Source: Desulfurococcales archaeon | Lineage (GTDB): Archaea; Thermoproteota; Thermoprotei_A; Sulfolobales; AG1 | DNA length: 37,785 bases | Assembly (NCBI GenBank): GCA_009903825.1 | Contig: WYEN01000103.1 | Coordinates: forward strand, 1 to 37,785 | Direction of reading: 5' to 3' | In this document: one piece after another, positions 17,384 through 26,352 of the stretch | How positions within the stretch are numbered: position 1 is the stretch's first letter | Layout: every line of letters begins with the position of its first letter | Notes under the pieces: generated by a model | What the model saw: only the letters and a program-made list of their open reading frames with translations | Databases searched by the model: none | What the model was told of the DNA's origin: nothing | Made by a program: the position numbers and the translations under genes

Positions 17384-19066
17384 TCAGAATTGAAATTCTG
17401 ATGGCATAAGATCTTTTCTCTCCTTCTTTTCTGAGAAGTCTCTCCATTCAGAGACAAGATCTGGTGAGGCCCCAAGTCTCTTACCTGGATGTCTATCTAT
17501 AGCAACCAACGCTGGGAACCTGCCGACCCATTCTCCCATTAGAATGCCCCATCCAGTTGGTAGACTAGGCAGTGTTCTGGCAAGACTCTCCTCAAGATTA
17601 TCTGCTATAGACATGACATTTTTAATATCTTCTTGTTGAACAAGTTTTAAGAATAAAAAGTTCTGGATCTGAGAGGATATGTCTGGATCAAGAGTTCTAG
17701 GTCTCTGACTAGCGATTATAAGAACGCCGCCAAATTTTCTTCCTTCTCTGGCAAATCTTTTAAGACTTTCTCTAGCAACACTCGGGCTTGTAGATGATAT
17801 GAATAGAGGAGCCTCTTCAACAACTAATACTGTGGGAGGCATTTTCACCTCTCTATATCTAGTCTTGAGTCTCTCTAAAAGATTGTCTGCTAATATTCTC
17901 AGAACCCAGGCCTTCTGATCATCTGTCAACACTGAGACATCATATACCACTATCTTTCCTGGAGAGATCTTTTCTAAGACATCTGTTGCATAAATATTTA
18001 ATATGGGATATGATATTATGAAGTCTGTCAATCTATCCTCAATACCTTCATAAACTCTTCTCTCGCTACTATCAGCATTTTGAGCTCTAAGATATATCTC
18101 GAGTAGGAGAAGAAGAATCATTTTTTTAGTCTGATCAAGTTTTGAAAGCTCTGAAAGATCCTCTATATTGAAAAGATCCTCTGCATATTCTCTGAACAAA
18201 TTTGCATATGTCTTCATCTTTATATTAAAAAGCTCTTCAACAGCTGTCTCAAGACCTATGTTTTTCTCTCGAGAGATTTTCACAAGATCTCTTCTGAATG
18301 ATATTAAGATCCTTTTGAGATATCTTCTCTGTTTAGTAGCCTGAGGATCTCTTATAATTATGTGACTCAAAACGTCAGGTCTCATAGTGAGAGGATTAAT
18401 CTCTGCTTTCACAATAACAACTTTATCTATAGACCCTTCCTCAGGAGTCATATTGACATATTCGCCGTGAACATCAAATATGATCACTGGAGCACCTATT
18501 GATGATAATCTATCTGCTATAACTGCCACGGCATTGCTCTTACCAGATCCTGTGGCTCCCGTGATCAATAGATGTTTAAACAGTTTATTCGCTTCAACAG
18601 CTACATCTATCTCCTGGATCCTTGCTAAAGAGCCTATTCTTATAAGACCTCTCGAAGGGTCAGGTCTTTTATATACATATGATAAAACGTCTAGAGACCC
18701 TGAATCAATTATTTGAAGAGGTGTGTTTGGAGGAATAGGATATATAGGTGTTGAGGCCTCTCCCTCAGAAACATCAGCGATCACATATATGCTCATTGGA
18801 GAATACTTAGGAGTCTTAAGCTTCTCAGGCTCAACATCTTCTCTGAGAAGACTTAATGTGCTGAGAGGCATGGCAGGCTGGTAACCAACGTTTGTCACTA
18901 CGCCAACAACTCTCCTATTAACCATAGATCTTTTTCTTCTATCTCTGACGAGAAAATCTGCATACACATATGTTCCTATTGGCACAGGAGATTCTGAGAT
19001 GGCCTCAGCATTTGCTGGAGTAAGAGATTGTGTCACAAAACCTATTATATTCTCCCGACCGCTCAC
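17384..19066 (-). CDS. herA: Bipolar DNA helicase/translocase HerA
   Basis: This 560-aa protein has an N-terminal HAS-barrel (about 5-100), then a FtsK/VirB4-like motor with Walker A GATGSGKS (170-177), FDVHGEY (197-203), a second acidic motif VLVVEEAP and sensor ASQRP near 455. HerA hexamers pump DNA through NurA to resect ends. The gene starts at GTG 19066, overlapping the nurA stop by four bases (GTGA). No ATG competes. Length matches crenarchaeal HerA. Confidence 0.95.
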   Translation of the reverse strand: MSGRENIIGFVTQSLTPANAEAISESPVPIGTYVYADFLVRDRRKRSMVNRRVVGVVTNVGYQPAMPLSTLSLLREDVEPEKLKTPKYSPMSIYVIADVSEGEASTPIYPIPPNTPLQIIDSGSLDVLSYVYKRPDPSRGLIRIGSLARIQEIDVAVEANKLFKHLLITGATGSGKSNAVAVIADRLSSIGAPVIIFDVHGEYVNMTPEEGSIDKVVIVKAEINPLTMRPDVLSHIIIRDPQATKQRRYLKRILISFRRDLVKISREKNIGLETAVEELFNIKMKTYANLFREYAEDLFNIEDLSELSKLDQTKKMILLLLLEIYLRAQNADSSERRVYEGIEDRLTDFIISYPILNIYATDVLEKISPGKIVVYDVSVLTDDQKAWVLRILADNLLERLKTRYREVKMPPTVLVVEEAPLFISSTSPSVARESLKRFAREGRKFGGVLIIASQRPRTLDPDISSQIQNFLFLKLVQQEDIKNVMSIADNLEESLARTLPSLPTGWGILMGEWVGRFPALVAIDRHPGKRLGASPDLVSEWRDFSEKKERKDLMPSEFQF

Positions 19067-20136
19067 AGCTCAAGCACCTCTCTACCTGTCTCAAGATTTA
19101 TGCCATATATGTAAAGCAGCTTCTGAAAATCTTTATAACTTATCTTAGCCATGTGATGAGCTTCTCTAAGAGGCTCTGGATATCCTCCTGGGCTCCAGAA
19201 CATTATTTTTCTAAAAATCTCTCTCAAAAGATCTGTCTTGTTAGCATAGTCTCCGACTAGACTTATCTGATACATTCCGCCACCTCTTCGAAAGACTGCA
19301 TAGAAGATAGTGACATGTTTAATGTCCTCATCCTCAAGAATCTTCTCTCTCACATTATATACAACAGGATCTGAGAAGCCGGGCTCTCTCACGCTTTCTT
19401 TAAAAACGTCTTTTCTTCTGAAATATTCATCAATCAAGATCACGTCTGGGACAAGTATATTTATCTTCTTATCTTCATGAGATATATAGGGCATAAGCTT
19501 CTGATTATAATATGTTCTAGTCTGAGTCTTTGATATAAATATCAGATTGTTCTCTCTAGACAACTCTTTGATAATACTGATCCTTCTTCTCCAACTCTCT
19601 TTAAGAGGCTTATAAAATTCTTGTAGAGAAGACTCATCTTCCTTCTTGAATCTATACGGCAGAAATCCTCTTCCAGACCCGTCCATTAAAATGATGATAT
19701 CTTCTTCATCTACAAAATCGTTTACACATAGATATGCTTTGTAGCCAAGTTCTATCTCAATATCTTTAGACTTGTGAGACAAGATCTTTTTAAGCTCTCT
19801 GATGGGCGGAGAAGGAGATCTAAATCCTTTCTCAGCATCAACACCTGGCACAGCTAGAAAATGAACATCGCCATCGCTATCAGAAACTAGACAGCTTCTA
19901 AGATCAGTAGATGACGAATATGGTATTGCAACACCTCTCACGAGATATAAATATGCGAATTTAAAGATCCTTGATGTATAAGAAGAGTCTACTCCTATAG
20001 CAACATTGTTCTGAGAAGCATCTTCTCTATGCCACTCAAGCTCTCCATCAAAGTCTATTTCTAAAAATCTGAGCATCAACTCATTTATCTTATTTCTTAT
20101 CAACTCAACACGTTCTATAATATCAGGTGTTGCCAT
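19063..20136 (-). CDS. nurA: NurA 5'-3' nuclease
   Basis: This 357-aa RNase H-fold nuclease has the catalytic aspartate D50 in GVDSSYTSR, a second in ILMDGSGRG (D152), DVILIDEY around 231-238, and the family C-terminal SPGGYPEPLREAHHMAKIS (about 315-333). NurA degrades one strand while HerA drives DNA through the ring. It is the first gene of the operon, starting at ATG 20136. AT-rich TATA-like sequence at about 20146-20165 probably serves as the operon promoter. The order nurA-herA-mre11-rad50 differs from Sulfolobus, where nurA is at the other end. Confidence 0.93.
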   Translation of the reverse strand: MATPDIIERVELIRNKINELMLRFLEIDFDGELEWHREDASQNNVAIGVDSSYTSRIFKFAYLYLVRGVAIPYSSSTDLRSCLVSDSDGDVHFLAVPGVDAEKGFRSPSPPIRELKKILSHKSKDIEIELGYKAYLCVNDFVDEEDIIILMDGSGRGFLPYRFKKEDESSLQEFYKPLKESWRRRISIIKELSRENNLIFISKTQTRTYYNQKLMPYISHEDKKINILVPDVILIDEYFRRKDVFKESVREPGFSDPVVYNVREKILEDEDIKHVTIFYAVFRRGGGMYQISLVGDYANKTDLLREIFRKIMFWSPGGYPEPLREAHHMAKISYKDFQKLLYIYGINLETGREVLEL

Positions 20137-20202
20137 GATATCCAGATAAATATTTTATTAAAATCTATTTTAGGATATTCATATTCTCTCTACACAGATA
20201 CC

Positions 20203-20349
20203 ATGTCATGGATCAAGAAGTTCTATGTGATAGTAATACCATTTAAATCTTTATTTTTAAAACATGATAATGATAATAAAACTGTTAGAATGATAATGAG
20301 AGCTGGAGATAATATTAGATCATTAATACGTCATATAATACTTTCTTAG
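20203..20349 (+). CDS. Possible 48-aa ORF, beta-grasp-like remnant
   Basis: ATG 20203 opens a 48-codon plus-strand frame in the gap between nurA and the phosphatase gene, both on the minus strand. Its TAG ends two bases short of the phosphatase stop. The peptide contains WIKKFYVIVIPFKSLF and TVRMIMRAGDNIRSLI, which has the strand-loop-helix rhythm of MoaD/ThiS-type beta-grasp proteins, but it is only half their length. It could be a truncated gene or chance. No ribosome-binding site is evident. Confidence 0.28.
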   Translation: MSWIKKFYVIVIPFKSLFLKHDNDNKTVRMIMRAGDNIRSLIRHIILS

Positions 20350-20351
20350 GA

Positions 20352-21137
20352 TCAGCTTGTTAAGATCATTAGTAGACCTAATGTTAATGTGAGAATGCTT
20401 ATTCCAAACATAGTCTCTGTTCTATATCTTCTTGCTAGACTAAGCAAAGTCTTTATAGTCGCCAGTCCAACTAATGCTGAGACTATAAACATAATCATTA
20501 TACTGTTCATAGGTTCTGAAGTTAATACTTCTCTACTTAACATGTAGACAGCGACTAACGCTCCTGAATTGGCGAATATTGATGCTATAAAACTTATCTT
20601 CATAGACTCTTCTAAAGAATATCCTAGATATAATAATGTTGTTATTGTGATCCCAGATCTGCTTACTCCAGGAAGAGCCGCCAGACCCTGTGCCAGTCCG
20701 AATATCATCATGTCTCTAAGTCTTATATCGTTAAAACCTTTAGATCCTTCTCCTCTAATCTTTTTATATAATAAGGCCTGTGTCAATAGCAATAGTCCTA
20801 TCACAAGAGTGGGCATCCCAGGATTGAGACCTTCTCCTAATAATTTTTTTGAGACAACATATAGTGGAACCCCGATCAATCCTGTGAACAATGTTGAGAT
20901 TATGATAAATAGAAGAAGTTTTTTATCATAAAATATATTTGAGAGACTTCTCCAAAAGTATGTTGCTGCAGAAGCCACAGTGCCCCCCTGAAGAGCAAGA
21001 CCGATGCTATATGAGGTTGATAGTGTATAGCCGAATACATATGCTGAGACAAGCATCACAACTGTCTTACTACTTACGGGAAGCCACTCAGCTACTCCCT
21101 GTATAATTCCTAGAACAATATAGCTGATGTCGTTCAT
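20352..21137 (-). CDS. uppP: UppP/BacA-family polyprenyl-diphosphate phosphatase
   Basis: This 261-aa membrane protein shows both UppP signatures: GIIQGVAEWLPVSS (12-25) with the catalytic-type glutamate, and PGVSRSGIT (about 156-164). About seven to eight hydrophobic helices follow the family layout. In bacteria UppP recycles the undecaprenyl carrier; in archaea the equivalent carrier is a dolichyl-type lipid used for surface glycosylation. This would fit the heavily N-glycosylatable surface proteins nearby, though that link is inference. A TATA box at about 21153-21165 lies 22 bases before ATG 21137, so the mRNA is probably leaderless. Confidence 0.88.
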   Translation of the reverse strand: MNDISYIVLGIIQGVAEWLPVSSKTVVMLVSAYVFGYTLSTSYSIGLALQGGTVASAATYFWRSLSNIFYDKKLLLFIIISTLFTGLIGVPLYVVSKKLLGEGLNPGMPTLVIGLLLLTQALLYKKIRGEGSKGFNDIRLRDMMIFGLAQGLAALPGVSRSGITITTLLYLGYSLEESMKISFIASIFANSGALVAVYMLSREVLTSEPMNSIMIMFIVSALVGLATIKTLLSLARRYRTETMFGISILTLTLGLLMILTS

Positions 21138-21191
21138 CGCGACCTTAGATATCTTTATAAAATAATTTAAAAATATGATATTCTTAAAAGA

Positions 21192-22772
21192 CTACATCTC
21201 TCTCCTAAGGATCTCTCCAGATCCTTCTCTCAGAACAATTCTTCCATTTTCAGCAACAATTCTCCCATTTATAATCACGTATTTAATTCCTCTTGGGTAT
21301 GAATGAGGATTCTCGTATGTTGCTGTATCCTCGATCTTGTAGAAGTCGAAGACCACTAGATCAGCCTTAAAACCAGGTCTTATAAGACCTCTGTCCCATA
21401 GTCTTAATTTTCTTGCTGGGAGAGAAGTCATTTTTCTCACAGCCTCTTGAAGACTTAACAGCTTCTTCTCTCTAACATATCTAGCTATTATTCTTGGGAA
21501 AGTCCCGTATCTTCTGGGATGAGGTTTTCCAACACCGAACCTTCCCACTGAGCCATCGCTTCCAATAGCAACCAGCGGGCTTGAGATCACTTTATCAACA
21601 TCTTCTTCATTCATTCCAAACAAGATCATTCCAGTGGCAATTTCGTCATCAATTAATAATCTGACTATTGTCTCAACAGGGTCTAGACCAAGCTTCTCAG
21701 CGATTTTATCAATTCTCAGCCCCTCAAGATCTTTATGAGAAGGTGAGTATGAGATCATTATGTCGCTCCATGATAAATATCTCTCTTCAAGAAGAGATTC
21801 TCCTAGTCTCTCTCTAAGGATCTCTAGAGCACCTGACTGTCTCAATCTCTTAAGAATATCTTCTCTAGATCCTTCTCGAAATTCTCTGGGCAGAAGTGTG
21901 ACTAATGATGTTGATGATGCAGTATATGGATATGCATCTGCAGACACATCATAGCCTCGTGAAGAATATTCTTTTATAAGTTGTAGAGCCATGTCAACCT
22001 TCCCCCAGGCAGGTCTTCCACTAGCTTTTAAATGAGAGATCTCTACAGAGACGCCTGCCTCCACACCTATTCTGATAGCCTCTATAACAGAGTCTATGAG
22101 ACCTACTCCTTCGTTTCTCATATGAGTTGTATATATGCCATCATATTTTGCTGCTGTCTTCATCAGTTCTATAAGCTCATTTGTGTCTCCAAACATGCTG
22201 GGCACATATATAAGGCCTGTGCTCATTCCAAAAGCTCCTTCTCTCAATGATTCTTCTAATAATCTCTTCATCTCCTCAAGCTCTTTCTCAGAAGCTTTTC
22301 TATTCTCATATCCTATCACAGCAGATCTTAACGTCCCATGACCTACTATAGGAGCTATATTTATGACAGGCCTCTTCTCTCTCACAACATCAAGATATTC
22401 TCTGAAGCTCTCCCATCTCACTTCTATCTCAGGATAATCTTTTTTAACAATTTTCTCAAACTCTTTTTTATTAAGATCTGTTAGTGGCGCAGGTGACGAT
22501 CCGCAGTTTCCTATTACTAACGTCGTGACACCCTGCAGAACATAATTGTCAGCTGTAGGAAGATCTATTATTGAGATGTCGCTATGATTATGAATATCTA
22601 TGAAACCTGGAGAGATGTAAAGACCTTTTGCATCTATGATCATCTCCGCCTTCTCATTTGATAAATCCTTGATTTTTGCTATGATGCCGTCTTTAATTCC
22701 TATATCAGATTTGAAAGGAGGTGATCCTGAGCCGTCTACTATTACTCCTCCTCTAATGATTATATCATACAT
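21192..22772 (-). CDS. N-acyl-D-amino-acid deacylase (D-aminoacylase family)
   Basis: This 526-aa amidohydrolase has the metal pair H61-x-H63 in FIDIHNHSDIS, cysteine C90 in IGNCGSS (the bridging-metal ligand of D-aminoacylases), THMRNEG, EISHLKASG and GSDGSVG further on. These mark the D-aminoacylase/N-acyl-D-glutamate deacylase branch. The enzyme would free D-amino acids from N-acyl or N-carbamoyl derivatives in the cytoplasm. Length is normal. It follows the PLP-enzyme gene by nine bases, with a strong GGGTGAG site three bases before ATG 22772, so the two form an operon. Confidence 0.85.
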   Translation of the reverse strand: MYDIIIRGGVIVDGSGSPPFKSDIGIKDGIIAKIKDLSNEKAEMIIDAKGLYISPGFIDIHNHSDISIIDLPTADNYVLQGVTTLVIGNCGSSPAPLTDLNKKEFEKIVKKDYPEIEVRWESFREYLDVVREKRPVINIAPIVGHGTLRSAVIGYENRKASEKELEEMKRLLEESLREGAFGMSTGLIYVPSMFGDTNELIELMKTAAKYDGIYTTHMRNEGVGLIDSVIEAIRIGVEAGVSVEISHLKASGRPAWGKVDMALQLIKEYSSRGYDVSADAYPYTASSTSLVTLLPREFREGSREDILKRLRQSGALEILRERLGESLLEERYLSWSDIMISYSPSHKDLEGLRIDKIAEKLGLDPVETIVRLLIDDEIATGMILFGMNEEDVDKVISSPLVAIGSDGSVGRFGVGKPHPRRYGTFPRIIARYVREKKLLSLQEAVRKMTSLPARKLRLWDRGLIRPGFKADLVVFDFYKIEDTATYENPHSYPRGIKYVIINGRIVAENGRIVLREGSGEILRREM

Positions 22773-22781
22773 GTTCTCACC

Positions 22782-23804
22782 CTACTCTCTTTTGATCTCT
22801 TCAAGATATTTTGATATGATCTCTTGGTATTGGAATAATATTGGTGTTCCGCCAGTATGAATAAATAATATGTTGCTTCCTTTTTTAATAACATTTTTAT
22901 TCACAAGATCTATTAATCCTGTCATGGCTTTTCCAGTATAGACAGGGTCTAGAAGAATAGTCTCTTTAAATGCCACATCACTGATCACCTTAACAAGATC
23001 TTTATTTATAACTCCGTATCCCCCGAAGGTATAATCGTCATACACTATAATCTCGTCTCTAGAGAATCTTATGTCAACATTCAGATATCTGGCTCCTTCA
23101 AAAACAAGCTCATAGATCTTCTCAATGAGATAATCAGCTTTTCTCCCAACGCTTATTCCGATAATCTTCGAATCTAATCCTGTAAGAATTTTTCCTAACA
23201 AAAGTCCTGCCTGAGTAGCTCCTGTCCCTGTGGCGGCGACAATATAGTCTGGCTTGATGTTCATCTCATAAAGTTGTTGTAAAATCTCAAACATAGCATA
23301 TGCATAGCCTAGTACTCCAGGAGCCATAGCTCCTCCTCTGCTGATTATATAAGGTCTTCTACCTCTTCTCTCAAGTTCTGAAGCAATCTCTCTCATGATC
23401 TTCTCAGCTTCATCAGGATCTTTAGCATCAATAATTTTAGCATCAAATAATCTATCGATCAATAGATTCCCCCTAAGATCTTTAGAGTCTTTAGAGCCTG
23501 GAGGCGTCAGGACCAGATATACGTCTCTGCCAGTTTTTCTTGCGAAAGCAGCTGTGAGTCTGGCGTGATTAGAATGATAAGCTCCTGTGGTTATCACTGT
23601 GTCAGCATTTTTTCTCAGAACATCTCCGAATATAAACTCTAGTTTACGTATCTTATTTCCTCCCAACGCCAGATCCAAAAGATCATCTCTTTTCACAAAG
23701 ATTCTTACGCCAAGCTCTTTTCCTAAAACGCTCAACTCATCTATTGGAGTGATCCTTTGAATAACCCTGTAGCGTGGCACATCAAAAAATTTTGAGTAAT
23801 ACAA
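22782..23804 (-). CDS. PLP enzyme, D-cysteine desulfhydrase/ACC deaminase family
   Basis: This 340-aa fold-type II PLP enzyme has the Schiff-base lysine K51 in LGGNKIRKLEF, the TGAYHSNHAR segment (73-82) matching the family SNH motif, and a phosphate-binding glycine cluster ATGTGATQAG near 191-200. Members convert D-cysteine, other D-amino acids or ACC to 2-oxoacids and ammonia. The D-aminoacylase next door favours a D-amino-acid substrate over ACC. It starts at TTG 23804, placed six bases after a TATTCTGGCG box that is mirrored in front of the divergent gene. Confidence 0.85.
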   Translation of the reverse strand: MYYSKFFDVPRYRVIQRITPIDELSVLGKELGVRIFVKRDDLLDLALGGNKIRKLEFIFGDVLRKNADTVITTGAYHSNHARLTAAFARKTGRDVYLVLTPPGSKDSKDLRGNLLIDRLFDAKIIDAKDPDEAEKIMREIASELERRGRRPYIISRGGAMAPGVLGYAYAMFEILQQLYEMNIKPDYIVAATGTGATQAGLLLGKILTGLDSKIIGISVGRKADYLIEKIYELVFEGARYLNVDIRFSRDEIIVYDDYTFGGYGVINKDLVKVISDVAFKETILLDPVYTGKAMTGLIDLVNKNVIKKGSNILFIHTGGTPILFQYQEIISKYLEEIKRE

Positions 23805-23810
23805 ATCTGT

Positions 23811-23868
23811 CGCCAGAATATATTATGACAATCTTAAAATATAAGTAAGACATTATATTATTCTGGCG
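23811..23868. promoter_or_regulatory. Mirror-symmetric divergent promoter
   Basis: TATTCTGGCG precedes both divergent genes, each time exactly six bases before the start codon: minus strand 23820-23811 before TTG 23804, plus strand 23859-23868 before ATG 23875. Midway lies CTTAAAATATAAG (23833-23845), a near-palindromic TATA that can work in both directions. Predicted starts about 25 bases either side fall inside the boxes, so they could be initiator elements or paired operators where a regulator blocks both operons. Confidence 0.6.
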
Positions 23869-23874
23869 CCACTT

Positions 23875-25104
23875 ATGAAGTCGTTGTCTGAAGAAGTTAT
23901 TGAATACACAATTGATGTATTAAAAGATCTTATCTCTATACCAACTGTTAATCCTCCTGGAGAGAATTATAAAAAGATCTCTGATTATCTTGAGAAAAAA
24001 CTTTCAGAACTTGGTATGAAAACTGAGATCATAGAGATACCTGAGGATTATCTTGACAGATACTATCCATATTCGCCGGCTCATAAAGGCTATCCCAGAT
24101 ATATAGTGTATGCACATATTGGAGAGGGCAGGCCTCTCATACATTTCAATGGTCATTATGATGTTGTTCCTCCAGGAACAGGATGGTCTAAAGATCCTTT
24201 TAAACCCTATGTTGAGAACGACAAGTTCTTTGGAAGAGGATCTAGCGATATGAAAGGCGGTATAGCAGCTGTGTTAGGCCTTATCAAGCATTTAGTTGAT
24301 AACAAAATGATCTCTGGAAAAACTATTGAGACAGTTTTTGTCCCAGATGAAGAAGCTGGCGGAGTAGGAACTAGATATTATGTTGAGAAAAAGATCTCTG
24401 TGCCAGACTATGTTATTATCGCCGAGCCGACTTCTCATCGTAGAATAAATATTGGTCACAAAGGCATGGTCAGAGGCGTTGTGAAAGTATATGGTAAACA
24501 AGTTCATGGAAGCGTCCCGTGGAAAGGTAGAAATGCTTTTCTAGATGCCGCAAGAATATCATTAAGATTCTATGAAGAGTATCAAAAGATCCTTACAAAC
24601 AGAGTGACTAAAGCACCCGTGGAAGCTCCAGAGGCTAGACATCCAACTATAAATCTAGGTGGATATGCAGAGTCTACTAGTAGAAAAGATAATATAGTCC
24701 CAGGAGAATTTATCTTCAGTTTTGACAGAAGAGTCATCCCAGAAGAGAATATCACAGATGTTGAGAGAGAGATCAAAGATCTTTTCAACAGAATTGCTCA
24801 AGAATATAATGCGAAGATTGATGTAAACATCTTAAGCTCAGTTCCTCCATCATTAACATCGTCAGAATCAAAAGTTGTTAAAATCTCAAAAGAATGTGTT
24901 AAAGAGGTTCTGAAGATAGATCCTTGGATAGGAATTAGCTATGGAAGAGATGACGGAGTATACTATAGATCTATAGGGGTTGAGACAATAACATACGGGC
25001 CTGGAGTAGAAGGCACAGCTCATATGCCTGATGAATACACATCCATCTCTGACATAGAGAAGGTTCTTAAAACATATTCATGTATTATAGAGAGATTAAG
25101 ATGA
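23875..25104 (+). CDS. M20-family metallohydrolase (ArgE/DapE/CPG2 type)
   Basis: This 409-aa dinuclear zinc hydrolase has H94-x-D96 in FNGHYDVVPPG, bridging D125 in GRGSSDMKGG, the catalytic and ligand glutamates E159-E160 in PDEEAGG, a ligand position in EPTS, a dimerisation lid and H in GTAHMPDEY near 384-392. The family removes acyl groups or cleaves dipeptides. Substrate is not deducible, but sharing a symmetric promoter with D-aminoacylase and a D-amino-acid PLP enzyme suggests N-acyl amino acids. An MFS transporter gene follows 36 bp downstream. Confidence 0.85.
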   Translation: MKSLSEEVIEYTIDVLKDLISIPTVNPPGENYKKISDYLEKKLSELGMKTEIIEIPEDYLDRYYPYSPAHKGYPRYIVYAHIGEGRPLIHFNGHYDVVPPGTGWSKDPFKPYVENDKFFGRGSSDMKGGIAAVLGLIKHLVDNKMISGKTIETVFVPDEEAGGVGTRYYVEKKISVPDYVIIAEPTSHRRINIGHKGMVRGVVKVYGKQVHGSVPWKGRNAFLDAARISLRFYEEYQKILTNRVTKAPVEAPEARHPTINLGGYAESTSRKDNIVPGEFIFSFDRRVIPEENITDVEREIKDLFNRIAQEYNAKIDVNILSSVPPSLTSSESKVVKISKECVKEVLKIDPWIGISYGRDDGVYYRSIGVETITYGPGVEGTAHMPDEYTSISDIEKVLKTYSCIIERLR

Positions 25105-25140
25105 TCATATCAATTTATTATTTTATACATCATCATTATC

Positions 25141-26343
25141 ATGAGAAATAAATTGTATCACAACAATTTTTTCAGAAAGATCATAATTTTCACTCTCTCA
25201 GTATCTATAGTCTCTGGATTTGTCTATAGCGTGATCCCTCCATTTCTCAGACTAATAGGTTTCACAGGATCCTTATACGGGATCTATGGAATGATAAGCG
25301 TCTTCACAAGTCTCATAGGAACTTTGACGGGAGGTTTCATAGCTGATTATCTCGGCATCAAAAAACTTTTTTATATAAGCATAATTCTGATCATCTCAGG
25401 ATTTATATTGATCTCTACAGCTGAGGTAGAAAACATTTTCATAGGAGGAGGTCTCTCAGGACTTGGATCAAGCTTCTCATGGATAGCATTTGTAGTGTTA
25501 GCATCAAAAATGTTTCCTGATGAGAGACTTGCAGAATCTTTCTCATATATAATGGGCTTCAGCTCCATAGGATCAGGTGTTGGGCTATTCATGGGATGGA
25601 CTCCTGTAGTTTGTAGCCTGTTATTTTCAATAGAATTATTCTCTGTGTATAGATACGGCATATTATTCTCAGCATTTATAATGATGATATTCATCTTCTC
25701 GTTAAACATTTTATTTAATGATGATATTCTGATGAAGAAAAACGAAATTTATGCAAAGAAAAAATCTTTAGATAAGAGCCTTCTGATCATATTCATCAAA
25801 TTATCTCTGATACAATTGATAATAAGTTTCGGGGCAGGCCTCTCTATACAGAATATCGATTATTATTTTGTTCTCAAATATAAGACGTCAAGTGGAGAAC
25901 TTGGCAGCATCTTAGGTCTTCAGAATATTCTCATGGGACTTCTAATGTTTCTTATGCCATCATTAAGCAGAAGATTCGGAGGTCCTCTCACTGCCTATGT
26001 GATCATCTCTTCGCCAAGCATCATACTTATACTTCTCATGACGTTCACAAATAATCTTTTGATAGCCTCTATTATATATATTGTAAGAACGATCTTGATG
26101 AATGTTGCAAATCCTCTCTATGAGGCTTTTCAAATGAGACTTATACCAAGAGATCTTCGTGGAAGAGCAAGTTCTGTCCTTGGAATAGTATGGCAGTTTC
26201 CAGCTGGGCTGGGTAGATATGTGGGAGGACATCTGTTAGATATAGATCTTGAGCTTCCTCTACGTCTGACAACAATATTATACACGATAGGTCTTTCAAT
26301 GCTTGTCCTATTATTTAGAGATGTTGACAGAAGAAGTATCTAG
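25141..26343 (+). CDS. Major facilitator superfamily transporter
   Basis: This 400-aa protein has about 12 hydrophobic segments. MFS-type glycine-rich loops appear at GGFIADYLGIKK (about 62-73) and in the second half at RDLRGRASSVLGIVWQFPAG (about 338-357). It lies 36 bp after the M20 gene in the same direction and probably imports or exports the compounds handled by the neighbouring enzymes, though that is inferred. An AT-rich TATA-like stretch just upstream might give it a promoter of its own. Its stop is nine bases from the galT stop on the other strand. Confidence 0.85.
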   Translation: MRNKLYHNNFFRKIIIFTLSVSIVSGFVYSVIPPFLRLIGFTGSLYGIYGMISVFTSLIGTLTGGFIADYLGIKKLFYISIILIISGFILISTAEVENIFIGGGLSGLGSSFSWIAFVVLASKMFPDERLAESFSYIMGFSSIGSGVGLFMGWTPVVCSLLFSIELFSVYRYGILFSAFIMMIFIFSLNILFNDDILMKKNEIYAKKKSLDKSLLIIFIKLSLIQLIISFGAGLSIQNIDYYFVLKYKTSSGELGSILGLQNILMGLLMFLMPSLSRRFGGPLTAYVIISSPSIILILLMTFTNNLLIASIIYIVRTILMNVANPLYEAFQMRLIPRDLRGRASSVLGIVWQFPAGLGRYVGGHLLDIDLELPLRLTTILYTIGLSMLVLLFRDVDRRSI

Positions 26344-26352
26344 ATGATATCT

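Noticed and set aside
16165-17475. Longer Mre11 starting at 17475
   Set aside because: The extra 34 residues overlap herA and lie before the family N-terminus MRILHVADTH; ATG 17373 has a ribosome-binding site.
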